DNA of 64,000 nt from Oryzisolibacter sp. LB2S (GCF_040732315.1 NZ_CP160388.1:1826494-1890493); one strand, 5' to 3'. Positions 7,972 through 16,769 are shown, numbered from the stretch's first letter. The notes: generated from the sequence alone by a model not told the origin. Numbers and translations: made by a program.

Positions 7972-8910
7972 ATGATCGACCCCAAGCCAGTAGCGCCGCC
8001 CCTGCCCGCGGGCGGCGCAGCCCGTTTGACCCAACTCGGCGTGATCCGCGTAGCCGGTGAAGACGCCGCCAAATTCCTCCACGGCCAGCTCACGCAGGAC
8101 TTTGCCCTGCTCGACATGCAGCATGCGCGCCTGGCCGCCTTTCTGACCGCCAAGGGCCGCATGCTCGCGAGCTGCATCGCCTTCAAGCGCAGCGATGCCG
8201 AGGTGCTGCTGGTCTGCGCGCGCGAGCTGCTCGCGCCCACGCTCAAGCGCCTGTCCATGTTCGTGCTGCGCGCCAAGGCCAAATTGAGCGACGCCAGCGG
8301 CGACTACGCGCTCTACGGCCTGCTGGGCGACGCGGCCCGCGCCCTGCTGCCCACGGACGCCGAGCCCTGGGCCAAGGTCGAGCTGGGCGAGGCCAGCGTG
8401 GTGCGGCTCTACCCGGCAGACGGCCAGCCGCGTGCCCTGTGGCTGGCGCCCGTGACGGCCGCCGCGCCGCAGGGCGCGCCGCTCGACGAGGCGCTGTGGC
8501 TGTGGACCGAGGTGCGCAGCGGCGTCGCGACGCTCAGGGCCCCCGTGGTCGAGGCCTTTGTGCCGCAGATGCTCAACTACGAGTCCGTGGGCGGCGTGAA
8601 CTTCAAGAAGGGCTGCTACCCTGGCCAGGAGGTCGTCGCGCGCAGCCAGTTCCGCGGCACGCTCAAGCGCCGAACCTATCTGGTGCATGCCCCCGCCGCC
8701 ATCGCCGCAGGCGCCGAGGTGTTTGCCGAGGGCGACGCCGAGCAGCCCGTGGGCACCGTGGTCCAGGCCGCCGCCGCGCCCACGGGGGGCGTGGATGCGC
8801 TGGTATCGCTGCAGATCGCGGCCGCGGGCGGCGCGCTGCGCGTGGGCGCGGCGGACGGCGTGCCGCTTGCGCTGCTGCCGTTGCCCTATGCGCTGCTCGA
8901 GGATATTTGA
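7972..8910 (+). CDS. ygfZ: Folate-binding protein YgfZ (GcvT-like)
   Basis: A 312-residue tetrahydrofolate-dependent protein that supports iron-sulfur cluster repair and maturation. The signature KGCYPGQEVVAR includes Cys215. The N-terminal GcvT-like fold shows FLHGQLTQDFALLD and ARLAAFLTAKGRMLA. The frame is open upstream to 7672, but that part is antisense to mltG, so the ATG at 7972 (MIDPKPVAP) is used. Its TGA stop lies at the very edge of a dispersed repeat (8904-8961), so the last codons probably belong to that repeat. Confidence 0.93.
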   Translation: MIDPKPVAPPLPAGGAARLTQLGVIRVAGEDAAKFLHGQLTQDFALLDMQHARLAAFLTAKGRMLASCIAFKRSDAEVLLVCARELLAPTLKRLSMFVLRAKAKLSDASGDYALYGLLGDAARALLPTDAEPWAKVELGEASVVRLYPADGQPRALWLAPVTAAAPQGAPLDEALWLWTEVRSGVATLRAPVVEAFVPQMLNYESVGGVNFKKGCYPGQEVVARSQFRGTLKRRTYLVHAPAAIAAGAEVFAEGDAEQPVGTVVQAAAAPTGGVDALVSLQIAAAGGALRVGAADGVPLALLPLPYALLEDI

Positions 8911-8961
8911 GTCAAATCGGGCTGCAGCGCTTGCCAGTCAAGTGCCGAAAGCTATGAAATT
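8904..8961 (-). repeat. Dispersed 58-bp repeat, copy B
   Basis: Read on the minus strand: AATTTCATAGCTTTCGGCAC, centre, then CCCGATTTGACTCAAATAT. The far end TTTGAGTCAAAT is a small palindrome that supplies the ygfZ stop codon (TGA at 8908-8910). Confidence 0.75.
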
Positions 8962-8968
8962 GAGTAGG

Positions 8969-9057
8969 CCGTCATCCCCGCGAACGCGGGGATCCACGGC
9001 AGAGACGCAGCAACGGTTCGGGTATTGCCTGGATCCCCGCGTTCGCGGGGATGACGG
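8969..9057. repeat. REP-like inverted pair (28-bp arms)
   Basis: Two perfectly inverted 28-bp arms begin CCGTCATCCCCGCGAACGCG and end CGCGTTCGCGGGGATGACGG. They are separated by 33 bases, and each arm also holds a short hairpin of its own. It lies in the gap between convergent ygfZ and the hotdog-GNAT gene, where it could stabilise mRNA 3' ends or end transcription. The same family appears at 3221, 22107 and 29066. Confidence 0.85.
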
Positions 9058-9114
9058 TGGTTGGCGCTTGGACGGCAGCGGCCGCCCGGGCCGGAACAAG
9101 CATCGAAAGCAGGC

Positions 9115-9975
9115 TCAGGAAAGCACCCGCCGCATGGTGATGTGGGGTATGCCCGCCTCCTCGAAGGGCTCACCCACCGCCTCGAAGCCCGCACGCAGGT
9201 AAAAGCCCTCGGCGCTGCGCTGGGCGTGCAGCGTGACCTGGGCGTCGCCGCGTTCGCGGGCCGCGTGCACCAGGGCGTCGAGCACCATACGGCCCCAGCG
9301 CTGGCCGCGCACCACGCGCTCGACGGCCATGCGGCCTATGCGCGCGTCGCCGGGCGCCTCGTACAGCAATCGGCCCGTGGCCACGGGCTGGGCCAGGCGG
9401 TTGTAGGCCACGGCGTGCAAGGCCGTGGCGTCGTGCGCGTCCAGCTCTATCGCCGGGTCTATGCCCTGTTCGTCGACGAACACCGCCATGCGCAGCCGCG
9501 TGGCGTCACGGCCCAGCGTGGCCCAGTCGCCCACGCGCAGCTCCACCATTTCGCCGCCGGCCTCGTAATGCTCGATCATGGCGCGCAGCTGCGGCGGCAC
9601 GGCGCGCTTGGTCTGCGTGGCCGGGTCGGCGAACACGTAGATGAGCTCTATGCTGGCGAGCAGTCGCTCGCCCGCGAACACGCCGCATTCGAACACCAGC
9701 GAGGTCGTGCCGATGCGCGCGCAGCGCAGGCCCACATCCAGCAGATCGTCGAGGCGCGCCGAGGCGTGGTATTCGACGCTGGCCTTCTTCAGATACTGCT
9801 CGCCGCCCAGGGCCTGCATGCCGGCCTCGTAGGGCATGGCCAGGGCGCGCCAGTATTCGGTCATGGCGCAGTCGGCATAGGTCAGGTAATGGGCGTTGAA
9901 GACGATCTTCTGGATGTCCACCTCGGACCAGCGCACGCGCAGGCGGTGCAGGCAGCGGAAGTCTTGGCGTTGCAT
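9115..9975 (-). CDS. Hotdog acyl-CoA thioesterase fused to GNAT acetyltransferase
   Basis: A 286-residue two-domain protein. Residues about 6-130 form a YbgC/FadM-type hotdog thioesterase (HRLRVRWSEVDIQKIVFNAH then YLTYAD, with the catalytic aspartate region; later VEYHASARLDDLLDVGLR). Residues about 145-286 form a GNAT N-acetyltransferase of the ElaA type (RMAVFVDEQGID, IGRMAVERVVRGQRWGRMVL, GFYLRAGFEAVG). I chose the ATG at 9975, preceded by GAGG, over one at 9999. It is the last gene of a minus-strand run after the esterase, 20 bases away. The substrates of both halves are unknown. Confidence 0.88.
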   Translation of the reverse strand: MQRQDFRCLHRLRVRWSEVDIQKIVFNAHYLTYADCAMTEYWRALAMPYEAGMQALGGEQYLKKASVEYHASARLDDLLDVGLRCARIGTTSLVFECGVFAGERLLASIELIYVFADPATQTKRAVPPQLRAMIEHYEAGGEMVELRVGDWATLGRDATRLRMAVFVDEQGIDPAIELDAHDATALHAVAYNRLAQPVATGRLLYEAPGDARIGRMAVERVVRGQRWGRMVLDALVHAARERGDAQVTLHAQRSAEGFYLRAGFEAVGEPFEEAGIPHITMRRVLS

Positions 9976-9995
9976 GGTGCCTCCCTCACAACCTC

Positions 9996-10979
9996 TCAAT
10001 CGAGCCCGAAGGCGCCGCGCAGCGCGCGCGCCGCGTCCTGGTGGGCCTGGCGCGCCTCGGGGATGGCGCGGCCCATCTTGATGAATTCATGCGTCACGCC
10101 GCGGTAGATCTCGAGATCCACGGCCACGCCCGCGGCGCGCAGCCGGTCGCCGTAGGCTATGCCCTCGTCCACCAGCGGGTCGCATTCGGCCAGGCCTATC
10201 CAGGCCGGTGCCACATCGTCCACGTCGGGCGCGAGCAGCGGGGCAAAGCGCCAGTCCTCGCGCTCGGTGCGGCTCGGGATGTACTGGTCGAAGAACCAGC
10301 CGATTGCCGCGCGGTCGAGCACCGGGCCATGAGCGAACTCGGTGTGCGAGGGCGTGTCCTGGTGCGCCGTGGTGCCGGGGTAGATCAAGAGCTGCAGCGC
10401 GAGAGGCAGGCCGGCGTCGCGCGCCATGATGGCGTTCACGGCGGCCAGCGTGCCGCCCGCGCTGTCGCCGCCCACGGCCAGGCGAGCATGGTCGGCGCCC
10501 AGGCTGCGGGCCTCCTGGGCCAGCCAGGCGAGCGCGTCCCAGGCGTCGTTGCTGGCCGTGGGGAAGGCATGCTCGGGCGCGAGGCGGTAATCGAGCGACA
10601 CCACCATGCAGCCGGCCAGGCGTGAGAGCTCGCGGCACAGCACGTCATGCGTGGCGATGCTGCCTATGGTGAAGCCGCCGCCGTGCAGGTACAGCAGCAG
10701 CGGCAGTCCGCTGGCGCCGGTGGGCGCATAGAGGCGCGCGGGCAGCCGGGCGCCGTCGCGCGCGGGGATGGCGAAGTCCTCCACGCGCGCGAGCTGCGCG
10801 CGCGGCACCTCGAGCACCTCGGCGCCGGCCTCGTAGGCGGCGCGGGCGCGCGCGGGCGACAGGCTGTGCAGCGGCGGCCGGCCGGCGCGCTGCATGCCCT
10901 GGACGACGCCGCGCATCTGCGGCGTGAGGCGCGCATGGACGAGCGCGCCTGCTGCACTATCGGGGACTGTGGTGGTCAA
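9996..10979 (-). CDS. Alpha/beta hydrolase of the hormone-sensitive lipase family
   Basis: A 327-residue esterase of family IV. The oxyanion motif is HGGG at residues 99-102, the nucleophile is Ser173 in GGDSAGG, and the acid and base are Asp267 (ECDPLVDEG) and His297 (GVTHEF). No signal peptide is seen, so it is cytoplasmic. Such enzymes hydrolyse short-chain esters. It lies 15 bases after the hydratase-like gene and 20 bases before the hotdog-GNAT gene, so the three probably share a transcript. Confidence 0.9.
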   Translation of the reverse strand: MTTTVPDSAAGALVHARLTPQMRGVVQGMQRAGRPPLHSLSPARARAAYEAGAEVLEVPRAQLARVEDFAIPARDGARLPARLYAPTGASGLPLLLYLHGGGFTIGSIATHDVLCRELSRLAGCMVVSLDYRLAPEHAFPTASNDAWDALAWLAQEARSLGADHARLAVGGDSAGGTLAAVNAIMARDAGLPLALQLLIYPGTTAHQDTPSHTEFAHGPVLDRAAIGWFFDQYIPSRTEREDWRFAPLLAPDVDDVAPAWIGLAECDPLVDEGIAYGDRLRAAGVAVDLEIYRGVTHEFIKMGRAIPEARQAHQDAARALRGAFGLD

Positions 10980-10994
10980 TGGCTGTCTTTCCGT

Positions 10995-11864
10995 TTACTT
11001 GAAGTGCACCTGCACGGGCTGCGCGCCCGGCAGGCCCACATAGGTGGCCGTCACGCCCAGGCCCGCACGCGGCGGCAGCAGCGGCGAGAACGAGCCCAGG
11101 CTGATCAGGTCGCCCGCCTGCAGCGTGATGTTCTCCTGGCGCAGCGCCTGGGCAATCCAGAGCACGGCGTTGAGCGGCTGGCCCAGGATGTCGCTGCCCT
11201 GGCCGCTGGCGAGCAGCTCGCCCTTGTCGTTGGTGAGCTGCACCTGCATGCGCTCGAGCGCACCCAGCAGCGCGTAGCGCTCGCCGCGCGTGGCGGGCAC
11301 GGCGATGGGCTGGCCGGCCACGCCCAGGCGCGCGCCGACGTTGATGGCCGCGACGCCCGGGCCGTTGAGCTGCGGGGGTGCCTGCACGATGAGGTCGGGC
11401 AGCTCGATGAAGGGAATGATCTGGTCGATGTGCTGCAGCACCTCGTAGGGCGTGCGCGCCTCGTGGATGCCGGCGTCCTTCACGCGCACGAGCATGTCGG
11501 CCTCGTAGAGCGGACGCGCGCCGAAGGCCGCGGGCACGGTGGCACCGCTTGGCTGGATCATGCCCTCGTAGAGCTTGCCCCAGACGGGCTTGTCGGTGTG
11601 AAAGCGCTTTTGCACCGCGGGGTTGGTGAGGCCCGCCTTGTAGCCCACCACCTTGCCCATGCTGGAGGCCAGCAGCACGTTGAGCTTGGCGCGCGTGCAG
11701 GCGCCGTCGGCGTCGGACATGGCCGGGAAGTTGGGCGCCGGCGTCTTGGTCGCATAGTGCGAGGCCATCACGCCCACGTCGCCGTCGCTCAGGCATTGCG
11801 CCTGCGCGCCCAGGCTCGCCGCCACGCCCACTGCGAGTGCCATCAGGCCGTTCCTCATGTTCAT
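10995..11864 (-). CDS. Exported 2-keto-4-pentenoate hydratase-like protein
   Basis: A 289-residue member of the fumarylacetoacetase/MhpD superfamily. Recognisable parts are VVGYKAGLTNPAVQ, GARPLYEADMLVRV, FIELPDLIV, INVGARLGV and GDLISLGSFSPLLPP, with acidic residues where the family binds a divalent metal. Unusually, it begins with a clear signal peptide (MNMRNGLMALAVGVAASLGA, then QAQ), so it should be periplasmic, while known members are cytosolic. The ATG at 11864 has GAGGAG upstream. The reaction in the periplasm is unknown; it may be a binding protein rather than a hydratase. Confidence 0.8.
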   Translation of the reverse strand: MNMRNGLMALAVGVAASLGAQAQCLSDGDVGVMASHYATKTPAPNFPAMSDADGACTRAKLNVLLASSMGKVVGYKAGLTNPAVQKRFHTDKPVWGKLYEGMIQPSGATVPAAFGARPLYEADMLVRVKDAGIHEARTPYEVLQHIDQIIPFIELPDLIVQAPPQLNGPGVAAINVGARLGVAGQPIAVPATRGERYALLGALERMQVQLTNDKGELLASGQGSDILGQPLNAVLWIAQALRQENITLQAGDLISLGSFSPLLPPRAGLGVTATYVGLPGAQPVQVHFK

Positions 11865-11896
11865 GCAAGTCTCCTCTTGGTTGGAATGGAATGCGC

Positions 11897-12709
11897 TCAA
11901 TACTCTGGCTGTGCCGTCCAGTCGAAGGGGTCCTGCTGCAGCACCATGTCGATGTCCATGCCCAGCGTGACGCCCACTTCGCCGGGGAAGGATACGGCCA
12001 GTTCGCGCTCGCCCAGGCCGGCCTCGCGCGCGCGGGCGCGCCAGGCCGCCAGGTGCAGCACGCCCGCCAGCGGCTCGTAGGCCTCGTTCTTGAAGGGGGC
12101 GTCGTGGTGGCGCAGGGCATCGACCACCTCGTCGGGCAGCCGCCAGCGCGCGGCCAGCTCGGCGCTGACCTGGCCGTAGCAGTAACCGAGCTGCCGCCGC
12201 TCGACCTTGGCGCGCCGCGGATCGAGCGGCGCGAGCTGCGCATCGACGGCCTGCATGCCATCGGGGTCGGCCAGATGCAGCACGAGTTCGCCCAGGCCGT
12301 GGAGCAGCCCGGCCGTGAAGGCCGCCATCTGGTTGTGGTGCACCAGGCCCGCGAAGGAGCGCGCCAGCTTGGCCGTGTTGAGGCTGTAGCGCCAGAAGTT
12401 CTGCAGGTTCACGCCCGGCACGGTGCGCGAGCTCGCGCCCAGCGGCGCCGCCTGCACCAGCTTGCGCAGCTCGCCCATGCCCAGCAGCGCCAGCGCCTCG
12501 GGAATACCGCAGATCTGACGCTCGGCGCCAAGGGCCGGCGCATTGGCCGCCTGCAGCAGGCGCGCCGCCAGCGCCGGGTCGGTGCCGAAGAACTGGTTGA
12601 GCCGCCTCAGGCTGGGCTGGGCGCTGCCAAGCTCGTTCAACAGTAGTGCCACGGCGCGTGGCTGGCTGGGCAGCACGATGGGCCGCGCCAGCAGGGCTTG
12701 AAGCTCCAT
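11897..12709 (-). CDS. HDOD domain signalling protein
   Basis: A 270-residue protein made almost entirely of one HDOD domain (about residues 10-210): FFGTDPALAARLLQAANAPA, GIPEALALLGMGELRKLV, FWRYSLNTAKLARSFAG, AFTAGLLHGLGELVL. HDOD domains resemble HD phosphohydrolases but lack the catalytic residues, and act in regulation, often with cyclic di-GMP or motility systems. The ATG at 12709 is used. It lies between tex and the hydratase-like gene on the same strand (86 and 32 bases). Confidence 0.88.
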   Translation of the reverse strand: MELQALLARPIVLPSQPRAVALLLNELGSAQPSLRRLNQFFGTDPALAARLLQAANAPALGAERQICGIPEALALLGMGELRKLVQAAPLGASSRTVPGVNLQNFWRYSLNTAKLARSFAGLVHHNQMAAFTAGLLHGLGELVLHLADPDGMQAVDAQLAPLDPRRAKVERRQLGYCYGQVSAELAARWRLPDEVVDALRHHDAPFKNEAYEPLAGVLHLAAWRARAREAGLGERELAVSFPGEVGVTLGMDIDMVLQQDPFDWTAQPEY

Positions 12710-12795
12710 AGGGATGGCAGGCTTGGAAAGGACGACGCGCCGATTATGTGCGCTGCACGGAGGGCCGGCATGGGGGCCGGTCCCGGTCCCGGTCG

Positions 12796-15180
12796 TCAGC
12801 GGCGCCCCTGCAGCTTGGCAAAGGCCGAGGCCATGGCCGACTGCGGCGCGCTGTCGTTGCCGCCGCGCTGCGGCTGGGCATAGCCACGGCCGGCGCGGCC
12901 CGCGCCCTCGAAGCGGTTCTCGCGCGGGCCGTCGCGCCGGGCCGGGGCGGCGTCGAGCTTCATGGTCAGGCTGATGCGCCCACGCGCCACGTCCACCTCG
13001 AGCACCTTCACTTTCACGATCTGGCCGGTCTTGACCACCTCGCGCGCGTCGCTCACGAAGCGGTTGGCCAGCTGGCTTACATGGACCAGCCCGTCCTGGT
13101 GCACGCCCAGGTCGACGAAGGCACCGAACTGGGCCACGTTGCTCACCGTGCCCTCGAGGATCATGCCCTCCTTCAGGTCCGAGATCTCTTCCACGCCGTC
13201 GTTGAAGCGCGCCACCTGGAAATCCGGGCGCGGGTCGCGGCCGGGTTTTTCGAGCTCGCCGAGGATGTCTTTCACGGTGATGACGCCGAATTTTTCGTTG
13301 GCGAACAGCTCGGGCTTCAAGGTCTTGAGCATCTCGGCGCGGCCCATGAGCTCGGCCACGCTCTTGCCGGTCTTCTCCATGATTTGCTCGACCACTGGGT
13401 AGGTCTCGGGATGCACGCCCGTCATGTCAAGCGGGTTGTCGCCGCCGCGGATGCGCAGGAACCCCGCCGCCTGCTCGAAGGTCTTGGCGCCCAGGCCGCT
13501 CACCTCCATGAGCTGCTTGCGGTTCTGGAAGGCGCCATGCTGCTCGCGCCAGCGCACCACCGCCTTGGCCACGCTGGCCGACAGACCCGAGACGCGGCTG
13601 AGCAGTGGCACGCTGGCCGTGTTCAGGTCCACGCCGACCGAGTTCACGCAGTCCTCGACCACGGCGCCCAGGGTGCGCGCGAGCTCGCTCTGGTTCACGT
13701 CATGCTGGTACTGGCCCACGCCAATGCTCTTGGGCTCGATCTTCACCAGCTCGGCCAGCGGGTCCTGCAGGCGCCGCGCGATGCTGGCCGCGCCGCGCAG
13801 GCTCACGTCCACGTCGGGCATCTCCTGGCTGGCGTATTCGCTTGCGCTGTAGACCGAGGCACCGGCCTCGCTTACAACTATCTTTTCAATAGCTGCTTGC
13901 GCTTGCCCCGCTTGCGCTTGAGCCGATTTTTGTATCAAACGAATGAGCTCGGCGGCAAGCTTGTCGGTCTCGCGGCTGGCCGTGCCGTTGCCAATGGCGA
14001 TGAGCTGCACGCCATGCTTTTGCACCAGGCGGCCCAGCGTGGCCAGGCTCCCGTCCCAGTCGCGGCGCGGCTCGTGCGGGTAGACGGTGGCGGTCTCGAC
14101 CAGCTTGCCCGTGGCGTCCACCACGGCCACCTTGACGCCCGTGCGAATGCCCGGGTCCAGCCCCATGACGGCGCGCGGGCCAGCGGGCGCGGCCAGCAGC
14201 AGGTCACGCAGGTTGTCGGCAAAGACCTTGATGGCCACCTTCTCGGCCTCCTCGCGCAGGCGCGAGAAGAGGTCGCGCTCGGTCGACAGGCTCAGTTTCA
14301 CGCGCCAGGTCCAGGCCACGCATTTGCGGATCAGGTCGTCGCTCTTTCGGCCCGCGTGGCTCCAGCCCAGGTGCAGGGCAATCTTGCCCTCTGCCAGGCT
14401 GGGCTGGCCGGCCTCGGCCTCGACGGGCTGCACCAGCTTGGCCTCCAGAATCTCCAGCGCCCGGCCGCGGAACACCGCCAGCGCCCGGTGCGAGGGCACG
14501 CGGCCAATGGGCTCGTCGTAGTCGAAGTAGTCGCGAAACTTCGCCACCTCGGGGTCGTTCTCGTTCTTGCCCTCAACCTTCTTGCTGCGCAAGAGGCCCT
14601 CCTCCCACAGCCATTCGCGCAGGCCCTGCACGAGCTGCGCGTCCTCGGCCCAGCGCTCGGAGAGGATGTCGCGCACGCCGTCGAGCACGGCAAAGGTGGT
14701 CGAGAAATCCGGCCCCGGCTTGCCGTCGTCCAGGGTCGTCGCGGGCTGGCAGAAGGCGCGCGCCTCCTCGTGCGGGTCCAGCGTGGGGTCGGCAAACAGC
14801 TTGTCGGCCAGCGGCTCTATGCCGAATTCCTTGGCGATCTGGCCCTTGGTGCGGCGCTTTTGCTTGAACGGCAGGTAGATGTCCTCGAGCTCCTGCTTGG
14901 TCGGCGCGGCAGCGATCTGGGCACGCAAGGCATCGGTCAGCTTGCCCTGCTCGTCGATGGCCTTGAGCACGGCCACGCGCCGGTCCTCGAGCTCGCGCAG
15001 ATAGGCCAGGCGGGCTTCGAGCTCGCGCAGCTGCACATCGTCGAGCCCGCCCGTCGCCTCCTTGCGGTAGCGCGCGATGAAGGGCACGGTGGCGCCGCCA
15101 TCGAGCAGCTCCACGGCGGCGCGGACCTGGGTTTCGGTGATTTTGATTTCTGCGGCCAACTGCCGGACGATTTGCTGCAT
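12796..15180 (-). CDS. tex: Tex transcription accessory protein (S1 domain), with repeat insertion
   Basis: A 794-residue nucleic-acid-binding protein. Order: Tex N-terminal helical domain (about 1-180), YqgF/RNase H-like domain with AVMGLDPGIRTGVKVAVVD near residues 330-350, helix-hairpin-helix region (SVPLLSRVSGLSASVAKAVV, about 515-570), and C-terminal S1 domain (EGTVSNVAQFGAFVDLG, about 650-720). Residues near 414-433 (IQKSAQAQAGQAQAAIEK) are encoded by a copy of the dispersed repeat and sit just before the conserved VVSEAGASVYSAS. They look like an in-frame insertion that the fold tolerates. I chose the ATG at 15180 (MQQIVRQLAAEI) over a GTG at 15225. Confidence 0.95.
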   Translation of the reverse strand: MQQIVRQLAAEIKITETQVRAAVELLDGGATVPFIARYRKEATGGLDDVQLRELEARLAYLRELEDRRVAVLKAIDEQGKLTDALRAQIAAAPTKQELEDIYLPFKQKRRTKGQIAKEFGIEPLADKLFADPTLDPHEEARAFCQPATTLDDGKPGPDFSTTFAVLDGVRDILSERWAEDAQLVQGLREWLWEEGLLRSKKVEGKNENDPEVAKFRDYFDYDEPIGRVPSHRALAVFRGRALEILEAKLVQPVEAEAGQPSLAEGKIALHLGWSHAGRKSDDLIRKCVAWTWRVKLSLSTERDLFSRLREEAEKVAIKVFADNLRDLLLAAPAGPRAVMGLDPGIRTGVKVAVVDATGKLVETATVYPHEPRRDWDGSLATLGRLVQKHGVQLIAIGNGTASRETDKLAAELIRLIQKSAQAQAGQAQAAIEKIVVSEAGASVYSASEYASQEMPDVDVSLRGAASIARRLQDPLAELVKIEPKSIGVGQYQHDVNQSELARTLGAVVEDCVNSVGVDLNTASVPLLSRVSGLSASVAKAVVRWREQHGAFQNRKQLMEVSGLGAKTFEQAAGFLRIRGGDNPLDMTGVHPETYPVVEQIMEKTGKSVAELMGRAEMLKTLKPELFANEKFGVITVKDILGELEKPGRDPRPDFQVARFNDGVEEISDLKEGMILEGTVSNVAQFGAFVDLGVHQDGLVHVSQLANRFVSDAREVVKTGQIVKVKVLEVDVARGRISLTMKLDAAPARRDGPRENRFEGAGRAGRGYAQPQRGGNDSAPQSAMASAFAKLQGRR
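13882..13940 (+). repeat. Dispersed 58-bp repeat, copy C, inside tex
   Basis: TTTTCAATAGCTGCTTGCGC, centre, then GAGCCGATTTTTGTATCAAA match the family. The copy is antisense to tex, keeps the reading frame, and encodes about 18 residues between the AAELIR and VVSEAG segments, where related Tex proteins are shorter as far as I recall. This is direct evidence that the repeat can move into genes. Confidence 0.8.
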
Positions 15181-15269
15181 GTACCTAAAAATCAGGAGGG
15201 AAAACGAAGCGCGGGAGTTTGCCACAGGGCCGGCGGCCCCTGCGGTGAAGCAAGCTGGAGAAACCTAGA

Positions 15270-15689
15270 ATGCGCCGAGCCATGACCGCAGCCCCGCCCT
15301 TCCCCATCCGCACCGAATGCCCGCCGGGCAGCTGCGTGTGCGAGCGCGACGCGCTGATGCAGGCGCCAGGGGGCGATGTGCGCATCCTGCGGCTCACGCG
15401 CGAGGAGGAAAGGCGGCTGGTGCAGCGGCTCGAGGGCATCACCAGCCTGGCCGACCTGCGCCATATGGAGCGGCGACTGTTCGAGCAGCTCGGCGTGCGC
15501 CTGACGATCACCCCGGGCCCGCGCGAGGTGCGCAGCCTGCGCGGCCTGGCCATCCTCGTGCACGAGCAGCCCGGCCTGTGCCGCAAGACGCGCAAGGCCA
15601 TTCCCGAGGCCATCAAGAAGGCCATGGAGCAGCGGCCGCAGATCGCCTATGACCTGCTCGACGAGGGCGGGCTGTTCGAGGGGATGTAG
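15270..15689 (+). CDS. Conserved hypothetical protein with CPPGSCVC motif
   Basis: A 139-residue protein I cannot name. It begins with a cysteine cluster (ECPPGSCVCERDAL, about residues 16-29) that could bind a metal. This is followed by a helical region (LRLTREEERRLVQRLEG) and a basic C-terminus (QPGLCRKTRKAIPEAIKKAM). No signal peptide or membrane segment is visible. The ATG at 15270 has GGAG nine bases upstream. It abuts the DUF72 gene with zero bases between stop and start, so the two are probably co-translated. It is divergent from tex. Confidence 0.7.
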   Translation: MRRAMTAAPPFPIRTECPPGSCVCERDALMQAPGGDVRILRLTREEERRLVQRLEGITSLADLRHMERRLFEQLGVRLTITPGPREVRSLRGLAILVHEQPGLCRKTRKAIPEAIKKAMEQRPQIAYDLLDEGGLFEGM

Positions 15690-16769
15690 GTGCACGACGA
15701 CCTGTTCGGCGATCTTTTCGGCGCCCCGTCGCCCAGGCCGGCCAAGGCTGCAAGCGAGTCACCCGCATCGTCCGAGCCACCCGCCCGTCAGCGCGGCGGC
15801 ATCCACCCCGCCGCCTGGGGCGAGGACTTGCAGGCCCTGGCCGCGCGGCTGCCGGCCACGCTGCGCCTGGGCACCTCGTCCTGGAGCTACCCGGGCTGGC
15901 AGGGCCTGCTGTGGCAGGGCGCGCATTCCGAGCAGCTGCTGGCCAAAAAGGGCCTGGCCGTCTACGCAGGGCACCCGCTGCTGCGCACGGTGAGCATTGA
16001 CCGGGGCTTTTACCGGCCGCTGTCGGCCAGCGACTATGCGCGCTACGCGGCCCAGGTGCCCGAGGGCTTTCGCTTCGTGGTCAAGGCGCCCAGCCTCGTG
16101 ACCGACGCGCTCGTGCGCGGCGACGACGGCCGCGCGCGCGAGAGCAACCCGGCCTTCCTCGACCCGGGCCTGGCCACGCAGGAGTTCGTCGCGCCCGCGC
16201 TCGAGGGCCTGGGCGCGGCCACGGGGGCGCTGATCTTTCAACTGAGCCCCCTGCCCTGGCGCCTGTTAGACCGCCTGCCCGAGGTGCTTGAGCGCCTGCG
16301 CGCCCTGCTGCGGGCGCAACCCGCCCTGAATCAGCCCGACGCCGTGCTGGCCGTGGAGGTGCGCGACGGCGCCTGGCTCGCGCCCGAGCATGTCGCCCAT
16401 TTCGCCGACGTGCTCAAGAGCGCGGGAGCCACCTACTGCCTGGGCCTGCACCCGCGCCTGCCGCCGCTGCTTGACCAGCTGCCGCTCCTGCGCCTGCTCT
16501 GGCCCGGCCCGTTGGTCTGCCGCTGGAACCTGCACGCCGTGCACGGCCCCCAGGGCTATGCCGACGCGCAAAGGCTGTACGCCCCCTACGACCGCATCCA
16601 CGACCCCGACCCCGACACCCATGCGCTGCTCGCGCGCACGCTGGCCGGCGTGTGCGGCCGCGGGCAGAACGCGTTCGTCACCATCAGCAACCACGCCGAG
16701 GGCTGCGCGCCGCTGACGGTGCGCCGCCTGGCCGAGCAGGTGGTGGCGCAGCAGCTATCACATCAATAG
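15690..16769 (+). CDS. DUF72 domain protein (YecE-like)
   Basis: A 359-residue protein of the DUF72 TIM-barrel family, function unknown. Family motifs: LRLGTSSWSYPGWQGLLW near residues 55-75, VSIDRGFYRPLSASDYARYA, VPEGFRFVVKAPSLVTD, GALIFQLSPLPW, VLAVEVRDGAWL and FVTISNHAEGCAPLT. The start is GTG at 15690, directly after the TAG of the previous gene. The C-terminal residues QLSHQ and the TAG stop fall in the flank and start of dispersed repeat copy D, so the natural end may have been altered. Confidence 0.88.
   Translation: MHDDLFGDLFGAPSPRPAKAASESPASSEPPARQRGGIHPAAWGEDLQALAARLPATLRLGTSSWSYPGWQGLLWQGAHSEQLLAKKGLAVYAGHPLLRTVSIDRGFYRPLSASDYARYAAQVPEGFRFVVKAPSLVTDALVRGDDGRARESNPAFLDPGLATQEFVAPALEGLGAATGALIFQLSPLPWRLLDRLPEVLERLRALLRAQPALNQPDAVLAVEVRDGAWLAPEHVAHFADVLKSAGATYCLGLHPRLPPLLDQLPLLRLLWPGPLVCRWNLHAVHGPQGYADAQRLYAPYDRIHDPDPDTHALLARTLAGVCGRGQNAFVTISNHAEGCAPLTVRRLAEQVVAQQLSHQ

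Noticed and set aside
8969..9057. Considered as a small CRISPR or phage att site
   Set aside because: There are only two inverted arms, no spacers in series and no integrase; it is a REP-like pair.
12748..15285. 845-codon open frame antisense to tex
   Set aside because: It is a GC-driven shadow; Tex on the minus strand matches its family over the full length.
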